From: JBDIBB01 sp039812685
GTDB lineage: Bacteria; Acidobacteriota; Vicinamibacteria; Vicinamibacterales; JAFNAJ01
Assembly: GCA_039812685.1 (NCBI GenBank)
Contig: JBDIBB010000032.1
Location: 1-36,047 of the forward strand
Length of the DNA: 36,047 bases
Direction: 5' to 3'
The position numbers were made by a program, and so were the translations under genes. Under the pieces are notes generated by a model. That model saw nothing but the letters and a program-made list of their open reading frames with translations, had not been told where the DNA came from and did no database searches. This document shows, one piece after another, positions 17,869-26,109 of this stretch. The number at the start of each line of letters is the position of its first letter. The first letter of the stretch is position 1.

Positions 17869-18980
17869 TGGCCGGCGACCTCGCGGTAGATCTCCAGCAC
17901 CCGCCTCACCGACGTCTCCCAGGAGAACGCTTTCACCCTGGCCTGGCCGCTGGCGACCAGGCGGGCCCGCAGGGCCTCGTCGGTGAGCGCCTGGCGCATG
18001 CCCTCGGCGATCTCCGCCGGATCGTAGGGGTTGATGAGCAGCGCCGCATCGCCCACCACCTCGGGCAGCGACGACAGGTTCGAGGTGACCACCGGCGTGC
18101 CGCTGGCCATGGCTTCCAGCGGCGGCAGGCCGAAGCCCTCGTAGAGCGAGGGGAAGACGAACACCGTGGCCAGACGGTAGAGCACGGCCAGTGTGCGGTC
18201 CGGCACGAAGCCGAAGAACCGGACGTGCTTGTGGAGCTTGAGACGGTGCACGGCCCGCCGCAGCGTCGGGTACCGGGAGATCTCGTCGCCGATGATCACG
18301 AGCTTGAGCGCCTCGAAGCGGCTCGACTCGCGCAGTTGCTGCAGCGCCTCGATGAGCCGCACCAGGTTCTTGTGGGGCCTGACGTTGCCGGCATAGAGGA
18401 CGAACTCTTCGTGCAACTGGTAGCGCTCGCGCACGCGCTGCACCTCCTCGGCGGAGGGCGGCTGACTGAAGCGATCGTCGATCGCGTTGGGGATCACCGC
18501 AATCTTGGCCGCAGGCACGTCGAAGAAGCAGAGCACGTCGCGCTTGGAGGCTTCCGACACGGTGAGGATGCGCGCCGATCGGTGCAGGGCCGACCACATG
18601 CGCGCCTTGGTGAGCCCCTGCGCGATCCGGCCGGGCGCGTACTGCGGGAACGTGAGGTTCACGCAGTCGTGGACGGTCACCACCGCCGGGCAGGTCCGCG
18701 CGACCGGCAGCATGGCGTGCGGCGTGTGGTAGACCTGCGTGCCCAGCCGGCGCAGCGTCGCGGGCACCACGAACTGGTCGGCCACGGCGCCGGGCTCCGG
18801 CCTGGTGGGCACCGGCGACAGGTTGGGCCCGAATTCGGCCACACGCGCGGCATCGCCGGGCCGGCAGATGACGTGAATCGCCGAGTCCGGGTCGAGCCGG
18901 GACAGTTGCCGGAGCAGGTTGCGGACGTAGGTACCGATCCCGTAGTCGTGCAGCTTCCTGGCGTCGATCGCGATACGCAC
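17865..18980 (-). CDS. Glycosyltransferase family 4
   Basis: The 371-residue GT-B enzyme begins RIAIDARKLHDYGIGTYVRN, the common N-terminus of GT4 enzymes of polysaccharide loci. The acceptor-domain segment VYHTPHAMLPV and VTVHDCVN precede the donor domain, with LYAGNVRPHKNLVRLIEALQ and the E-x7-E motif in SLYEGFGLPPLEAMASGTPV. It has no signal peptide and is expected at the inner face of the cytoplasmic membrane. GTG 18980 is chosen because it gives the family N-terminus; a longer frame upstream has no homology. The start of the next gene overlaps its stop by four bases. Donor and acceptor are unknown. Confidence 0.93.
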   Translation of the reverse strand: MRIAIDARKLHDYGIGTYVRNLLRQLSRLDPDSAIHVICRPGDAARVAEFGPNLSPVPTRPEPGAVADQFVVPATLRRLGTQVYHTPHAMLPVARTCPAVVTVHDCVNLTFPQYAPGRIAQGLTKARMWSALHRSARILTVSEASKRDVLCFFDVPAAKIAVIPNAIDDRFSQPPSAEEVQRVRERYQLHEEFVLYAGNVRPHKNLVRLIEALQQLRESSRFEALKLVIIGDEISRYPTLRRAVHRLKLHKHVRFFGFVPDRTLAVLYRLATVFVFPSLYEGFGLPPLEAMASGTPVVTSNLSSLPEVVGDAALLINPYDPAEIAEGMRQALTDEALRARLVASGQARVKAFSWETSVRRVLEIYREVAGQ

Positions 18981-19048
18981 GGGTCGGCTTTGGGATACCG
19001 GCGGGTGGCCGGAAGGGCGCGGGGCGCCGGCGATCGGGCCCGGATGCG

Positions 19049-19888
19049 TCAGGATATCACGGCATCGGCGCCCACCGGCTGGCCACGCCACCGCAGATAC
19101 CGGCGCAGCAGCGGCGCCCAGCGCGGATGGTGCTTCTCGTAGAACGCCAGGTGGCTGCGCCGGTAGAGCGCCGCGGTGGCGGCCGGCGCGCGGGCGGCCG
19201 AGCGGCCGCGCAGGTGGACCACCTCGGCGTCGGGCGTGAACAGGATGCGCCGTCCGCGGCCGCGCAGGGCCGCGCAGAAGTCGACGTCCTCGGTGTACAT
19301 GAAGTAACGCTCGTCGAGCAGTCCCACCGCCTCGGCCTCGGCTCGCCACACCAGCAGGCAGGCGCCGCTCACCCAGTCGGGGAAGTGCGGCCTGGAGGTG
19401 CGGCGGCCGACCCAGGCCGCCGCCGGTGGCACGCCGCGGGCATACAGCCGGCCGAGGATCTTCTGCCGCAATTCGTTCCAGGGTGAAATCATCGGGCCGA
19501 ACGACAACTCGGGCCGGCCACTGGCGTCCACGAGCCTCGGGCCGGCGGCCGCGGCCGCCGGCGTCGCCTCCAGCGCCATGACGAGCCGGTCGATCGCGCC
19601 AGCGCCGGCCAGCGTGTCGCTGTTGAGCAGCAGCACGAGGGGGGCGTTCGTGGCGCGGATGCCGACGTTGTTCGCCCTGGAGAAACCAAGGTTCGACGCC
19701 TGCGGGAGGACCAGCGCTCCGGGCCACGCGCGCGCGGCCGCATCGGCCGAGCCGTCGCGTGACGCGTTGTCGACGACCACCACGCGTGTCTCGCGTGCGG
19801 GCTGATGCGCGCGCAGCGCGCCGAGACACGCCTCGAGCTCGGCCCGCGCGTTGTAGCTCACGATGATGATGTCGAGCGGCGTAGGCAT
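19049..19888 (-). CDS. Glycosyltransferase family 2, rhamnosyltransferase type
   Basis: The 279-residue GT-A enzyme starts LDIIIVSYNARAELEACLGA, followed by VVVVDNASRDGSAD, ASNLGFSRANNVGI, and LLLNSDTL, which supplies the metal-binding Asp. The later segments WVSGACLLVWRAEAEAVG and LDERYFMYTEDVDFCAALR hold the ED catalytic region. This pattern is typical of WbbL-type rhamnosyl and related transferases in O-antigen and exopolysaccharide loci. ATG 19888 is used; GTG 19897 adds three residues and is equally possible, as neither has a clear ribosome site. The 68 bases to the next gene are the largest gap inside this run. Sugar specificity is not determined. Confidence 0.92.
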   Translation of the reverse strand: MPTPLDIIIVSYNARAELEACLGALRAHQPARETRVVVVDNASRDGSADAAARAWPGALVLPQASNLGFSRANNVGIRATNAPLVLLLNSDTLAGAGAIDRLVMALEATPAAAAAGPRLVDASGRPELSFGPMISPWNELRQKILGRLYARGVPPAAAWVGRRTSRPHFPDWVSGACLLVWRAEAEAVGLLDERYFMYTEDVDFCAALRGRGRRILFTPDAEVVHLRGRSAARAPAATAALYRRSHLAFYEKHHPRWAPLLRRYLRWRGQPVGADAVIS

Positions 19889-19904
19889 CGCGCGCACCGG
19901 CGGG

Positions 19905-21041
19905 TCAGCCGGCGATGACGCTCCGGATCACGTCGAAGGTCGTGCGCGCCGAGCGGTCCCAGCTGAAGGCCGCCGCACGCCGTCGCCCGGCCTCGACCCG
20001 CGACGCGTGGTGCCGGCCATCGGCGAGCAGGCGCAGCAGGGCGTCGCGCAGGGCCTCGTGGTCGTCAGGCGAGGCGACGTAATCGGCCGCCTCACCGCAG
20101 CTCTCGCGCGCGACGGGGGTGTCGAGCAGCACCGCCGGCACGCCGCGCGCCATCGCCTCGAGCGGCGTCAGCCCGAAGCCTTCGTACTCGGAGAGGAAGA
20201 CGAAGGCGCGTGCCCGCGCGTAGAGCGCGGCCAGCGTCTCCTCGTTCACGTAGTCGTACAGCGTGACGCGGGCGCCGAGGTCGAGCTGGGTGACGAGCGC
20301 GTGCAGATCCTGGCGGGGACAGGTCCGGTTGTCGCCGACGACCGCCAGGCGCGCGTCGGCCCGCGCCTGGGCGAGCAGCGAGAAGCCGCGAATCACGGCG
20401 GGCACGTGGCGCCGGTTGAAGATCGAGCCGACGTAGAGCACCAGTGGGCCGCCGGCCTCCGGGCTGGCCGCGGCCGCCCCGCCCGCCGGCCGCGCGAGGG
20501 CGGGATGGGTGTCGACGGCGGGCGGCACCACGTGAATCCTCGACGCCGGCGTGCCGAGGTGCTCGACGATTTCCTCGCGCGACCAGGCGGTCAGGGTGAG
20601 CACGGCGGCGGCCCGGCGCGCGCTCCACGTGGCGAGCCAGCGGCGCCTCAGGCCCTCGCGCCAGCCGAACCATTGCGGCCGGGCGGCGAAGCTCACGTCG
20701 TGCATCGAGAGCACGAGCGGCACGCGCAGGCGCAGCGGAGCCTGGTAGGCCGGAGCGAAATAGACGGTGAGATCGTCGTCGGCCGCGGCGCGGGCGAGCG
20801 TGAGCTGTTCCCACCGGGTGCCAGATCCCCCGGGCAGCACGCGCGGTTCCACGGTGGCGCCCTCGGCGCCGATCCAGCCGAGGGCGAGCGGTTCGGGCGC
20901 GTAGAGCACGAGGCGATGCGCGGCGAGCGCGGGATCCCGCGTCCAGCGCGCCAGCAATTCCGAGAGATACCGGCCCACGCCCGTGGGCCGTCCCAGCAAC
21001 TCCCGGGCGTCGATGCCGATGCGAAGCGCGCGCGAGGTCAC
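19905..21041 (-). CDS. Glycosyltransferase family 4
   Basis: The 378-residue GT-B enzyme begins RIGIDARELLGRPTGVGRYL. VYFAPAYQAPL and LSMHDVSF are in the acceptor domain; the donor domain has LVLYVGSIFNRRHVPAVIRG and the E-x7-E motif in SEYEGFGLTPLEAMARGVPA. Expected to act in the cytoplasm on a lipid-linked glycan. Its GTG overlaps the stop of the gene before it (GTGA, 21038-21041), showing tight coupling. The middle of the protein has an Ala/Pro/Gly-rich loop (residues about 190-205). Donor sugar unknown. Confidence 0.92.
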   Translation of the reverse strand: MTSRALRIGIDARELLGRPTGVGRYLSELLARWTRDPALAAHRLVLYAPEPLALGWIGAEGATVEPRVLPGGSGTRWEQLTLARAAADDDLTVYFAPAYQAPLRLRVPLVLSMHDVSFAARPQWFGWREGLRRRWLATWSARRAAAVLTLTAWSREEIVEHLGTPASRIHVVPPAVDTHPALARPAGGAAAASPEAGGPLVLYVGSIFNRRHVPAVIRGFSLLAQARADARLAVVGDNRTCPRQDLHALVTQLDLGARVTLYDYVNEETLAALYARARAFVFLSEYEGFGLTPLEAMARGVPAVLLDTPVARESCGEAADYVASPDDHEALRDALLRLLADGRHHASRVEAGRRRAAAFSWDRSARTTFDVIRSVIAG

Positions 21042-22171
21042 GGCAGCCGGGAGAAGGCGGCCTGCCGGCTGCGGTGGATGGCCACGGCGTGCTCGTAGGC
21101 CGACCGCAGCGCCTCGGCCGAGGCCTGCCAGTTGAAGGTGAGCGAGCGCCGGACGCCGCGGGCGGCAGCCTGGTGCGCCAGGGCTGGCTCGCGAAGCATC
21201 CGCGCCATGGCCTCGGCCAGCGCGTCGGGATCGTCGGGGTCCACCATCAGGCCGGCGTCGCCGAGGACTTCCGGGATGGCGCCGCGATTGGAGGCCACGA
21301 CCGGCACGCCCACCGTCATCGCCTCGAGAACCGGCAGGCCGAACCCCTCGTTGAAGGACGGGAGCACGAGCAACCGCGCCTGCTCGTACAGACTGCGGCG
21401 CTGCGCATCGCTCACGTAGCCGAGGTGGTGCACGCGGCCGGCCAGTGGCGGTTTCGCGATGCGCTCGAGCCAGGGAGCGGCCGCCGGGGTGGGGCGGCCG
21501 GCCAGGACGAGGTCGGGGACCGGCGCACCGTCTTCGAGCAGCCGGGCGTATCCGTCGAGCAGGCCGCCGACGTTCTTGCGCGGCTCCAGTGTGCCGACAA
21601 ACAGGATGTGGCCCGGTTCCGGCGCGTGCGTACGTGCCGACCACGCGGGCGCGCCGGCCCGGCAGACGGTGATGACGCTGCGGGGAACGCCGAGTCGCTG
21701 GTGGACCTCGCCAGCCGTGTGCGCCGAGTTCACCACGATGTGATCGGCGAGGTGGGCGTGCTGGCGCACGTAGCGCGGGTAGTCGCGTCGCACGTCGCCC
21801 TCGGTGCGCTCGGGGTGCGAGAGGAAGTCGAGATCGTGAATCGTGACCACGCGCGCCGCCGTCCGCGTCGGGATCATCAACGGATGCGGCGAGTGCGTCA
21901 CGTCGAACGGCCCGCGCACCAGCGTCTCGATCGGCGGCCAGCCGAGCCGGTGCCACACGCGGTTGAGCACGCGGACCGGCACGCGACGGTTGGCCACGTT
22001 GAAGCCGCTCAGCGTGCCGGGGGCGACCTGGTGGCGCAGGGAGCTGGAAAACAGCACGATCTCGTCGTGGCGGCCGGGACCGGTCGCCAGGGCCGAGATG
22101 AGGTGGTGGATGTATTCACCCACGCCCGAACGCTGACGCAGCGCGGGCCGGTAATCCACGAGGATGCGCAC
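21038..22171 (-). CDS. Glycosyltransferase family 4, first gene of polysaccharide operon
   Basis: The 377-residue GT-B enzyme begins RILVDYRPALRQRSGVGEYI. VTHSPHPLMIP and VVTIHDLDFLSHPERTEG lie in the N-terminal domain; the donor domain shows ILFVGTLEPRKNVGGLLDGY and FNEGFGLPVLEAMTVGVPVV with the E-x7-E pair. This is the promoter-proximal gene of a seven-gene minus-strand run ending with the UDP-xylose synthase. The GTG at 22171 is supported by the family N-terminus but has a poor ribosome site. I see no good promoter on this strand in the 189-base region shared with galE. Confidence 0.92.
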   Translation of the reverse strand: MRILVDYRPALRQRSGVGEYIHHLISALATGPGRHDEIVLFSSSLRHQVAPGTLSGFNVANRRVPVRVLNRVWHRLGWPPIETLVRGPFDVTHSPHPLMIPTRTAARVVTIHDLDFLSHPERTEGDVRRDYPRYVRQHAHLADHIVVNSAHTAGEVHQRLGVPRSVITVCRAGAPAWSARTHAPEPGHILFVGTLEPRKNVGGLLDGYARLLEDGAPVPDLVLAGRPTPAAAPWLERIAKPPLAGRVHHLGYVSDAQRRSLYEQARLLVLPSFNEGFGLPVLEAMTVGVPVVASNRGAIPEVLGDAGLMVDPDDPDALAEAMARMLREPALAHQAAARGVRRSLTFNWQASAEALRSAYEHAVAIHRSRQAAFSRLP

Positions 22172-22221
22172 GCCGCCGTGCAGCGTAACACAGGCGCGTG
22201 CGCGCCGGCTGGTTCGGCCGT

Positions 22222-22231
22222 GTTGCGCAAC
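22222..22231. promoter_or_regulatory. Perfect 10-base palindrome upstream of galE promoter
   Basis: GTTGCGCAAC reads the same on both strands, 18 bases before the galE -35 hexamer, with a partial echo TGCTGCAACGC at 22240-22250. Its position between two divergent operons fits an operator for both, but no cognate regulator is identified. Confidence 0.35.
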
Positions 22232-22249
22232 TCCTTGTGCTGCAACGCA

Positions 22250-22278
22250 TTGACACGGCAGCGCGCCGCCGTGATAGC
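22250..22278 (+). promoter_or_regulatory. galEp: Sigma70-like promoter for galE operon
   Basis: A consensus -35 TTGACA (22250-22255) is followed after 17 bases by GATAGC (22273-22278), a weak -10 with three matches. Transcription would start near 22285, leaving a leader of about 76 bases. It is the only TTGACA with a fitting partner in the region between the two polysaccharide operons. Confidence 0.55.
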
Positions 22279-22360
22279 GTGTAGCGTTTCGCGCGCGGCG
22301 GGGCAGTGCCACGCCCTGCGCCCTCGCCCCGGGGCGGCCGGCGGTGCTGGAGAGGACTTC

Positions 22361-23380
22361 GTGGGCGTTGTCCTGGTTACTGGAGGGGCGGGCTACATCG
22401 GCAGCCACGCCACGCTGGCGCTGGCAGGCGCCGGGCACACGGTCGTCGTCTACGACGATCTCTCGGCCGGTCATCGCGAGGCGGTGGCGGCCGTCCAGCG
22501 CGCCGCGCCGGGCCGGGTCTCGCTCGTCGTGGGTGACATCCGGGACGCGGACGCGCTGACGGCGGCGCTGGAGGCCAGCGGCGCCGGCGCGGTGATGCAC
22601 TTCGCGGCCTGGCTGTCGGTCGGCGATTCCGTCCGCGACCCGGTCGGGTACTACCGCAACAACGTGCTCGGGGGGCTCGCCGTGCTCGAGGCGATGCAGC
22701 GCGCCGGCACCAGCCGCCTCGTGTTCTCCTCGACCTGCGCGACCTACGGCGACCCTGTCGAGACGCCGATGACCGAGTTGCACCCGCAACGCCCCGTGAA
22801 CGCCTACGGCGAGACGAAGCTCGCCGTCGAGCGGGCCCTGCCGCACTACGAGCGCGCGTATGGGCTCCGCTGGATGGCGCTCCGGTATTTCAATGCGGCG
22901 GGCGCGGATCCGGACGGCCGGCTCGGCGAAGACCACGATCCGGAAATCCACGTCATCCCGCGGGCGATCGCCGCGGCGCTGGGCCGCGACGACCTGCAGG
23001 TGTTCGGCCGCGACTACCCGACGCCAGACGGCACGTGCCTGCGCGACTACGTCCACGTCACCGACCTGGCCGACGCGCACGTGCGCGCGCTCGCGCACCT
23101 CGAGGCGGACGGCTCGCCGGAGGCGCTGAACGTGGGCACCGGCGTGCCCACCTCGGTGCTGGAGGTCATTCGCGCGGTGGAGCGCGTGAGCGGCCGGCCG
23201 GTACGCTACACGGTGGCCGGGCGGCGCGCGGGCGATCCGCCGGCACTGTACGCGGCCAACGCGCGGATCCGCCAGCGCCTGGGCTGGACGCCGGCCTTCA
23301 CCGGGATCGACGCGATCGTGGAGACCGCGTGGCGCTGGCACCGGGCCCATCCGCGGGGCTACCGGGGAGGCGACGCCTGA
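22361..23380 (+). CDS. galE: UDP-glucose 4-epimerase
   Basis: The 339-residue NAD-dependent enzyme interconverts UDP-glucose and UDP-galactose (possibly also the N-acetylated forms). VTGGAGYIGSHATLALAGAG binds NAD; the catalytic pair is Y149/K153 in NAYGETKLAVERAL, with SSTCATYGDP supplying the Ser/Thr. LRYFNAAGADPDGRLGEDHD is diagnostic of GalE, as is TPDGTCLRDYVHVTDLADAH. The GTG start at 22361 is fixed by GGAGAGGA four bases before it. The gene overlaps the next one by one base (TGATG) and is divergent from the glycosyltransferase operon, to which it would supply UDP-galactose. Confidence 0.96.
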   Translation: MGVVLVTGGAGYIGSHATLALAGAGHTVVVYDDLSAGHREAVAAVQRAAPGRVSLVVGDIRDADALTAALEASGAGAVMHFAAWLSVGDSVRDPVGYYRNNVLGGLAVLEAMQRAGTSRLVFSSTCATYGDPVETPMTELHPQRPVNAYGETKLAVERALPHYERAYGLRWMALRYFNAAGADPDGRLGEDHDPEIHVIPRAIAAALGRDDLQVFGRDYPTPDGTCLRDYVHVTDLADAHVRALAHLEADGSPEALNVGTGVPTSVLEVIRAVERVSGRPVRYTVAGRRAGDPPALYAANARIRQRLGWTPAFTGIDAIVETAWRWHRAHPRGYRGGDA

Positions 23381-24090
23381 TGGCCGGCCTGCGCGGCGTC
23401 CTCCACGACCCGCTGCTGTCGGTGGTGATGCCGGTCTACAACGAGCGGCAGACCATCGACGAGATCGTCGCGCGGGTGCTCGCCGTCCCGTTGAGGATTC
23501 AGCTCATCGTCGTCGATGACTGCTCGCGCGACGGGACGCGCGAGCGCCTGGTGGAACTGCAGCGCGAGCGGGGCTTCACGCTCGTGCTGCAGGAGCGCAA
23601 CGGCGGAAAGGGCGCCGCGCTGCGCCGCGGCTTCCGCGAGGTGGCCGGCGACCTCGTGATCATCCAGGATGCCGACCTCGAGTACTCGCCCGAGGAGTAC
23701 CCCGCGCTGATCGAGCTCATCTGCCAGGGCCGGGCCGACGTCGTCTACGGGTCGCGGTTCCTGGGCCGGCACCGGGTGTTCCTCTTCTCGCACTACCTGG
23801 GCAACCGGATCCTCACGCTCATCACCAACGTGCTCTACAACACGATGCTGAGCGACATGGAGACCTGCTACAAGGTGATGCGCGCCGAGGTGCTCCGCTC
23901 GATGACCCTCCAGAGCAACGGGTTCGGCATCGAACCCGAGCTGACGGCGAAGATCTTCAAGCGGGGGTATCGCGTCTACGAGGTGCCGATCACCTACGAC
24001 GGACGCAATTACGACGAGGGGAAGAAGATCACATGGCGCGACGGCGTGGTCGCGCTCTGGGTCCTGCTGAAGTACCGGTTCACCGACTGA
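23380..24090 (+). CDS. GT2 glycosyltransferase, polyprenol-phosphate mannose/glucose synthase-like
   Basis: The 236-residue soluble GT-A protein has SVVMPVYNERQTIDEIVARV, LIVVDDCSRDGTRERL, RNGGKGAALRRGFREVAGDL and the metal motif QDADLEYSPEEYP. The later segment SDMETCYKVMRAEVLRSM and the C-terminal KITWRDGVVALWVLLKYRF place it with dolichyl-phosphate mannose synthase-like enzymes. It lacks the C-terminal membrane helices of ArnC/GtrB, so it resembles the single-domain type. It probably loads a sugar onto a polyprenyl phosphate for use on the periplasmic side. It is coupled to galE by a one-base stop/start overlap. Substrate uncertain. Confidence 0.92.
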   Translation: MAGLRGVLHDPLLSVVMPVYNERQTIDEIVARVLAVPLRIQLIVVDDCSRDGTRERLVELQRERGFTLVLQERNGGKGAALRRGFREVAGDLVIIQDADLEYSPEEYPALIELICQGRADVVYGSRFLGRHRVFLFSHYLGNRILTLITNVLYNTMLSDMETCYKVMRAEVLRSMTLQSNGFGIEPELTAKIFKRGYRVYEVPITYDGRNYDEGKKITWRDGVVALWVLLKYRFTD

Positions 24091-24126
24091 CCCGCCGATG
24101 CGCGACGACCAGATCCGCCTCGTCCG

Positions 24127-24143
24127 CCGCTGCCCGGCAGCGG
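24127..24143. other. Short GC palindrome between GT2 and ABC exporter genes
   Basis: CCGCTGCC and GGCAGCGG flank a single C, so a 6-base stem with a 5-base loop can form. It lies in the 105-base gap between the two genes. There is no following T-run, so it is not a convincing terminator; it could slow polymerase or protect the transcript. Confidence 0.35.
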
Positions 24144-24195
24144 AGGGCCGGTACCATGCCGGCCACGGCGGCGTGCGGCGCGGGAGAGCGTAGCC

Positions 24196-26109
24196 GTGCA
24201 CCCGTTCCTGCGGCTGCTGCGCCACGCCAGGCCCTACCGCGGGCGCCTCGCCCTGGCGGCGCTGGCGATGATCGCCTACGGCGCGGCGTCGGCGGCGCTG
24301 GCCTACCTGATCAAGCCGATCTTCGACAACGTGCTGCCCAACCGGGAGATGCTGGGGACGGTGGCGGCGGCGATCGTGGTCGTCTACGTGGTGAAGGGCC
24401 TCGGGGCGTTCCTCTCCACCTACCTCATGACCGACGTCGGGCAGCGCGTGGTGCGCGATCTGCGCAACGGGCTGTTCCGGCACATCCTCGGGCAGTCGGC
24501 GAGCTTCTTCGCGCGGCGCAGCAGCGGCCAGCTGATGTCGCGCATCACCAACGACGTCAACCAGGTGCAGCAGGCGGTGTCGGAGACGATTGGCGACCTG
24601 CTGCGCGAGGGGCTCGCGCTCGTCGGCTACGCGGGGCTGCTGTTCTACTACGACGCGCGGCTGGCGCTGGTGGTGATGACCGGCGCGCCCGTCGTGGTCT
24701 ATCCGCTCGTGCGTCTGGGCCAGCGCGTCCGCCGCACCACGCGGCGCAGCCAGGAGCAGCTCGAGCACATCTCGCACATCACGGCCGAGGCGTTCACCGG
24801 CCACCGCATCGTGAAGGCGTTCGGCACCGAGGAGGTCGAGACGGCGCGCTTCGCCGCGGCCTCCCACAGCGTCTACCGCACGAACATGAAGGTGATCAGC
24901 GCGCTCTCGGCGCTGCCGCCGCTCATGGAACTGCTGGGCGGCGTCGGGATCGCGGGCGCCCTGTGGTACGGCAGCCGGCAGATCAGCGTCGGCGCGCTCA
25001 CGCCCGGCGAGTTCACGTCGTTCATCGCCGCCATGTTCCTCATGTACGGCCCCATCAAGAAGCTGAGCCGGGTGAACGCGAGCCTGCAGCAGGCCATCGC
25101 GGCCGGCCAGCGCATCTTCGAGATGCTCGACACGCACACGGAGGTGACGGATCGGCCCGGGGCCGTCGAGGCGGCGCCGCTGCGGCAGGGCGTCGAGTTC
25201 CGCGAGGTCACCTTCAACTACGACGACGGGGACCGGCGGAAGATCCTGAACGCCGTGTCGTTCTCGGTGGAGGTGGGGAAGGTCGTGGCCATCGTCGGGT
25301 TGAGCGGCGCCGGCAAGACCACGCTGGTCAACCTGATCCCGCGCTTCTACGACGTGACCGGCGGCGCGATCCTCGTCGACGGCGTCGACATCCGCGACGT
25401 GACGCTGCGATCCCTGCGGGCGCAGATCGGGATGGTGACGCAGGAAACCGTCCTCTTCGACGACACCATCGCCGCCAACATCGCCTACGGCCGACGCGCG
25501 GCGCCCATGGCGCTGGTCGAGGCGGCCGCGCGCGCGGCCCACGCACACGAATTCATCGCCGCCATGCCGCATGGCTACCAGACCCGGATCGGCGAGCGCG
25601 GACAGCGGCTCTCGGGCGGACAGCGGCAGCGCCTCGCCATCGCGCGGGCGCTGCTCAAGGATCCGCCGATCCTGATTCTCGACGAGGCCACGTCGTCGCT
25701 GGATGCCGAGTCGGAGCACCTCGTGCAGGACGCGCTGGCGACGCTGATGGACAACCGCACCTCCTTCGTGATCGCGCACCGGCTGTCGACCGTGATGCGG
25801 GCCGATGCCATCGTCGTCCTGGAGCGCGGCCGGGTGAAGGAGATCGGCCGCCACGACGAACTGCTGGCGCAGCCCGACAGCGTCTACGCGCGGCTCTACG
25901 CGCTGCAGATGCTCGGCGGCCCGCCGGCCGAACCCGGGGCGGACGAGGACGGCGAGGCCGGCCACGATCCGGACGCCGGCGCCGACGCCCGGCCGGCCCC
26001 GGGGCGCGGGGCGTCGATGGCGGTGGTGGGCGAGAGCGTACGACGGGCACAGGGCCCCGGACACGCCGGCACGCGCCGGCCGCCGGACGCAAGGAACGGA
26101 ACAGCATGA
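24196..26109 (+). CDS. MsbA-like ABC exporter (membrane and ATPase domains fused)
   Basis: The 637-residue half-transporter has six membrane helices (residues about 15-310) and one ATPase domain. Walker A is GLSGAGKTT near 370, the Q-loop VTQETVLFDDT, the signature LSGGQRQRLAIARALL near 472, Walker B ILILDEATSSLD, and the H-loop FVIAHRLSTV. The exporter domain resembles lipid A/glycolipid flippases (SASFFARRSSGQLMSRITND). A homodimer would move a lipid or glycolipid across the inner membrane. Residues about 580-637 form an extra tail, acidic then Arg/Pro-rich, absent from E. coli MsbA. GTG 24196 has GGGAGAG 7 bases upstream. Its stop overlaps the yicC start. It follows the polysaccharide genes, so lipid A or a glycan lipid are both candidate substrates. 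Confidence 0.93.
   Translation: MHPFLRLLRHARPYRGRLALAALAMIAYGAASAALAYLIKPIFDNVLPNREMLGTVAAAIVVVYVVKGLGAFLSTYLMTDVGQRVVRDLRNGLFRHILGQSASFFARRSSGQLMSRITNDVNQVQQAVSETIGDLLREGLALVGYAGLLFYYDARLALVVMTGAPVVVYPLVRLGQRVRRTTRRSQEQLEHISHITAEAFTGHRIVKAFGTEEVETARFAAASHSVYRTNMKVISALSALPPLMELLGGVGIAGALWYGSRQISVGALTPGEFTSFIAAMFLMYGPIKKLSRVNASLQQAIAAGQRIFEMLDTHTEVTDRPGAVEAAPLRQGVEFREVTFNYDDGDRRKILNAVSFSVEVGKVVAIVGLSGAGKTTLVNLIPRFYDVTGGAILVDGVDIRDVTLRSLRAQIGMVTQETVLFDDTIAANIAYGRRAAPMALVEAAARAAHAHEFIAAMPHGYQTRIGERGQRLSGGQRQRLAIARALLKDPPILILDEATSSLDAESEHLVQDALATLMDNRTSFVIAHRLSTVMRADAIVVLERGRVKEIGRHDELLAQPDSVYARLYALQMLGGPPAEPGADEDGEAGHDPDAGADARPAPGRGASMAVVGESVRRAQGPGHAGTRRPPDARNGTA

Noticed and set aside
23359..26064. 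Open frame of about 901 codons on the minus strand, opposite the GT2 and ABC exporter genes
   Set aside because: Shadow of strongly conserved genes on the plus strand; His/Arg/Asp-rich translation with no recognisable motif.
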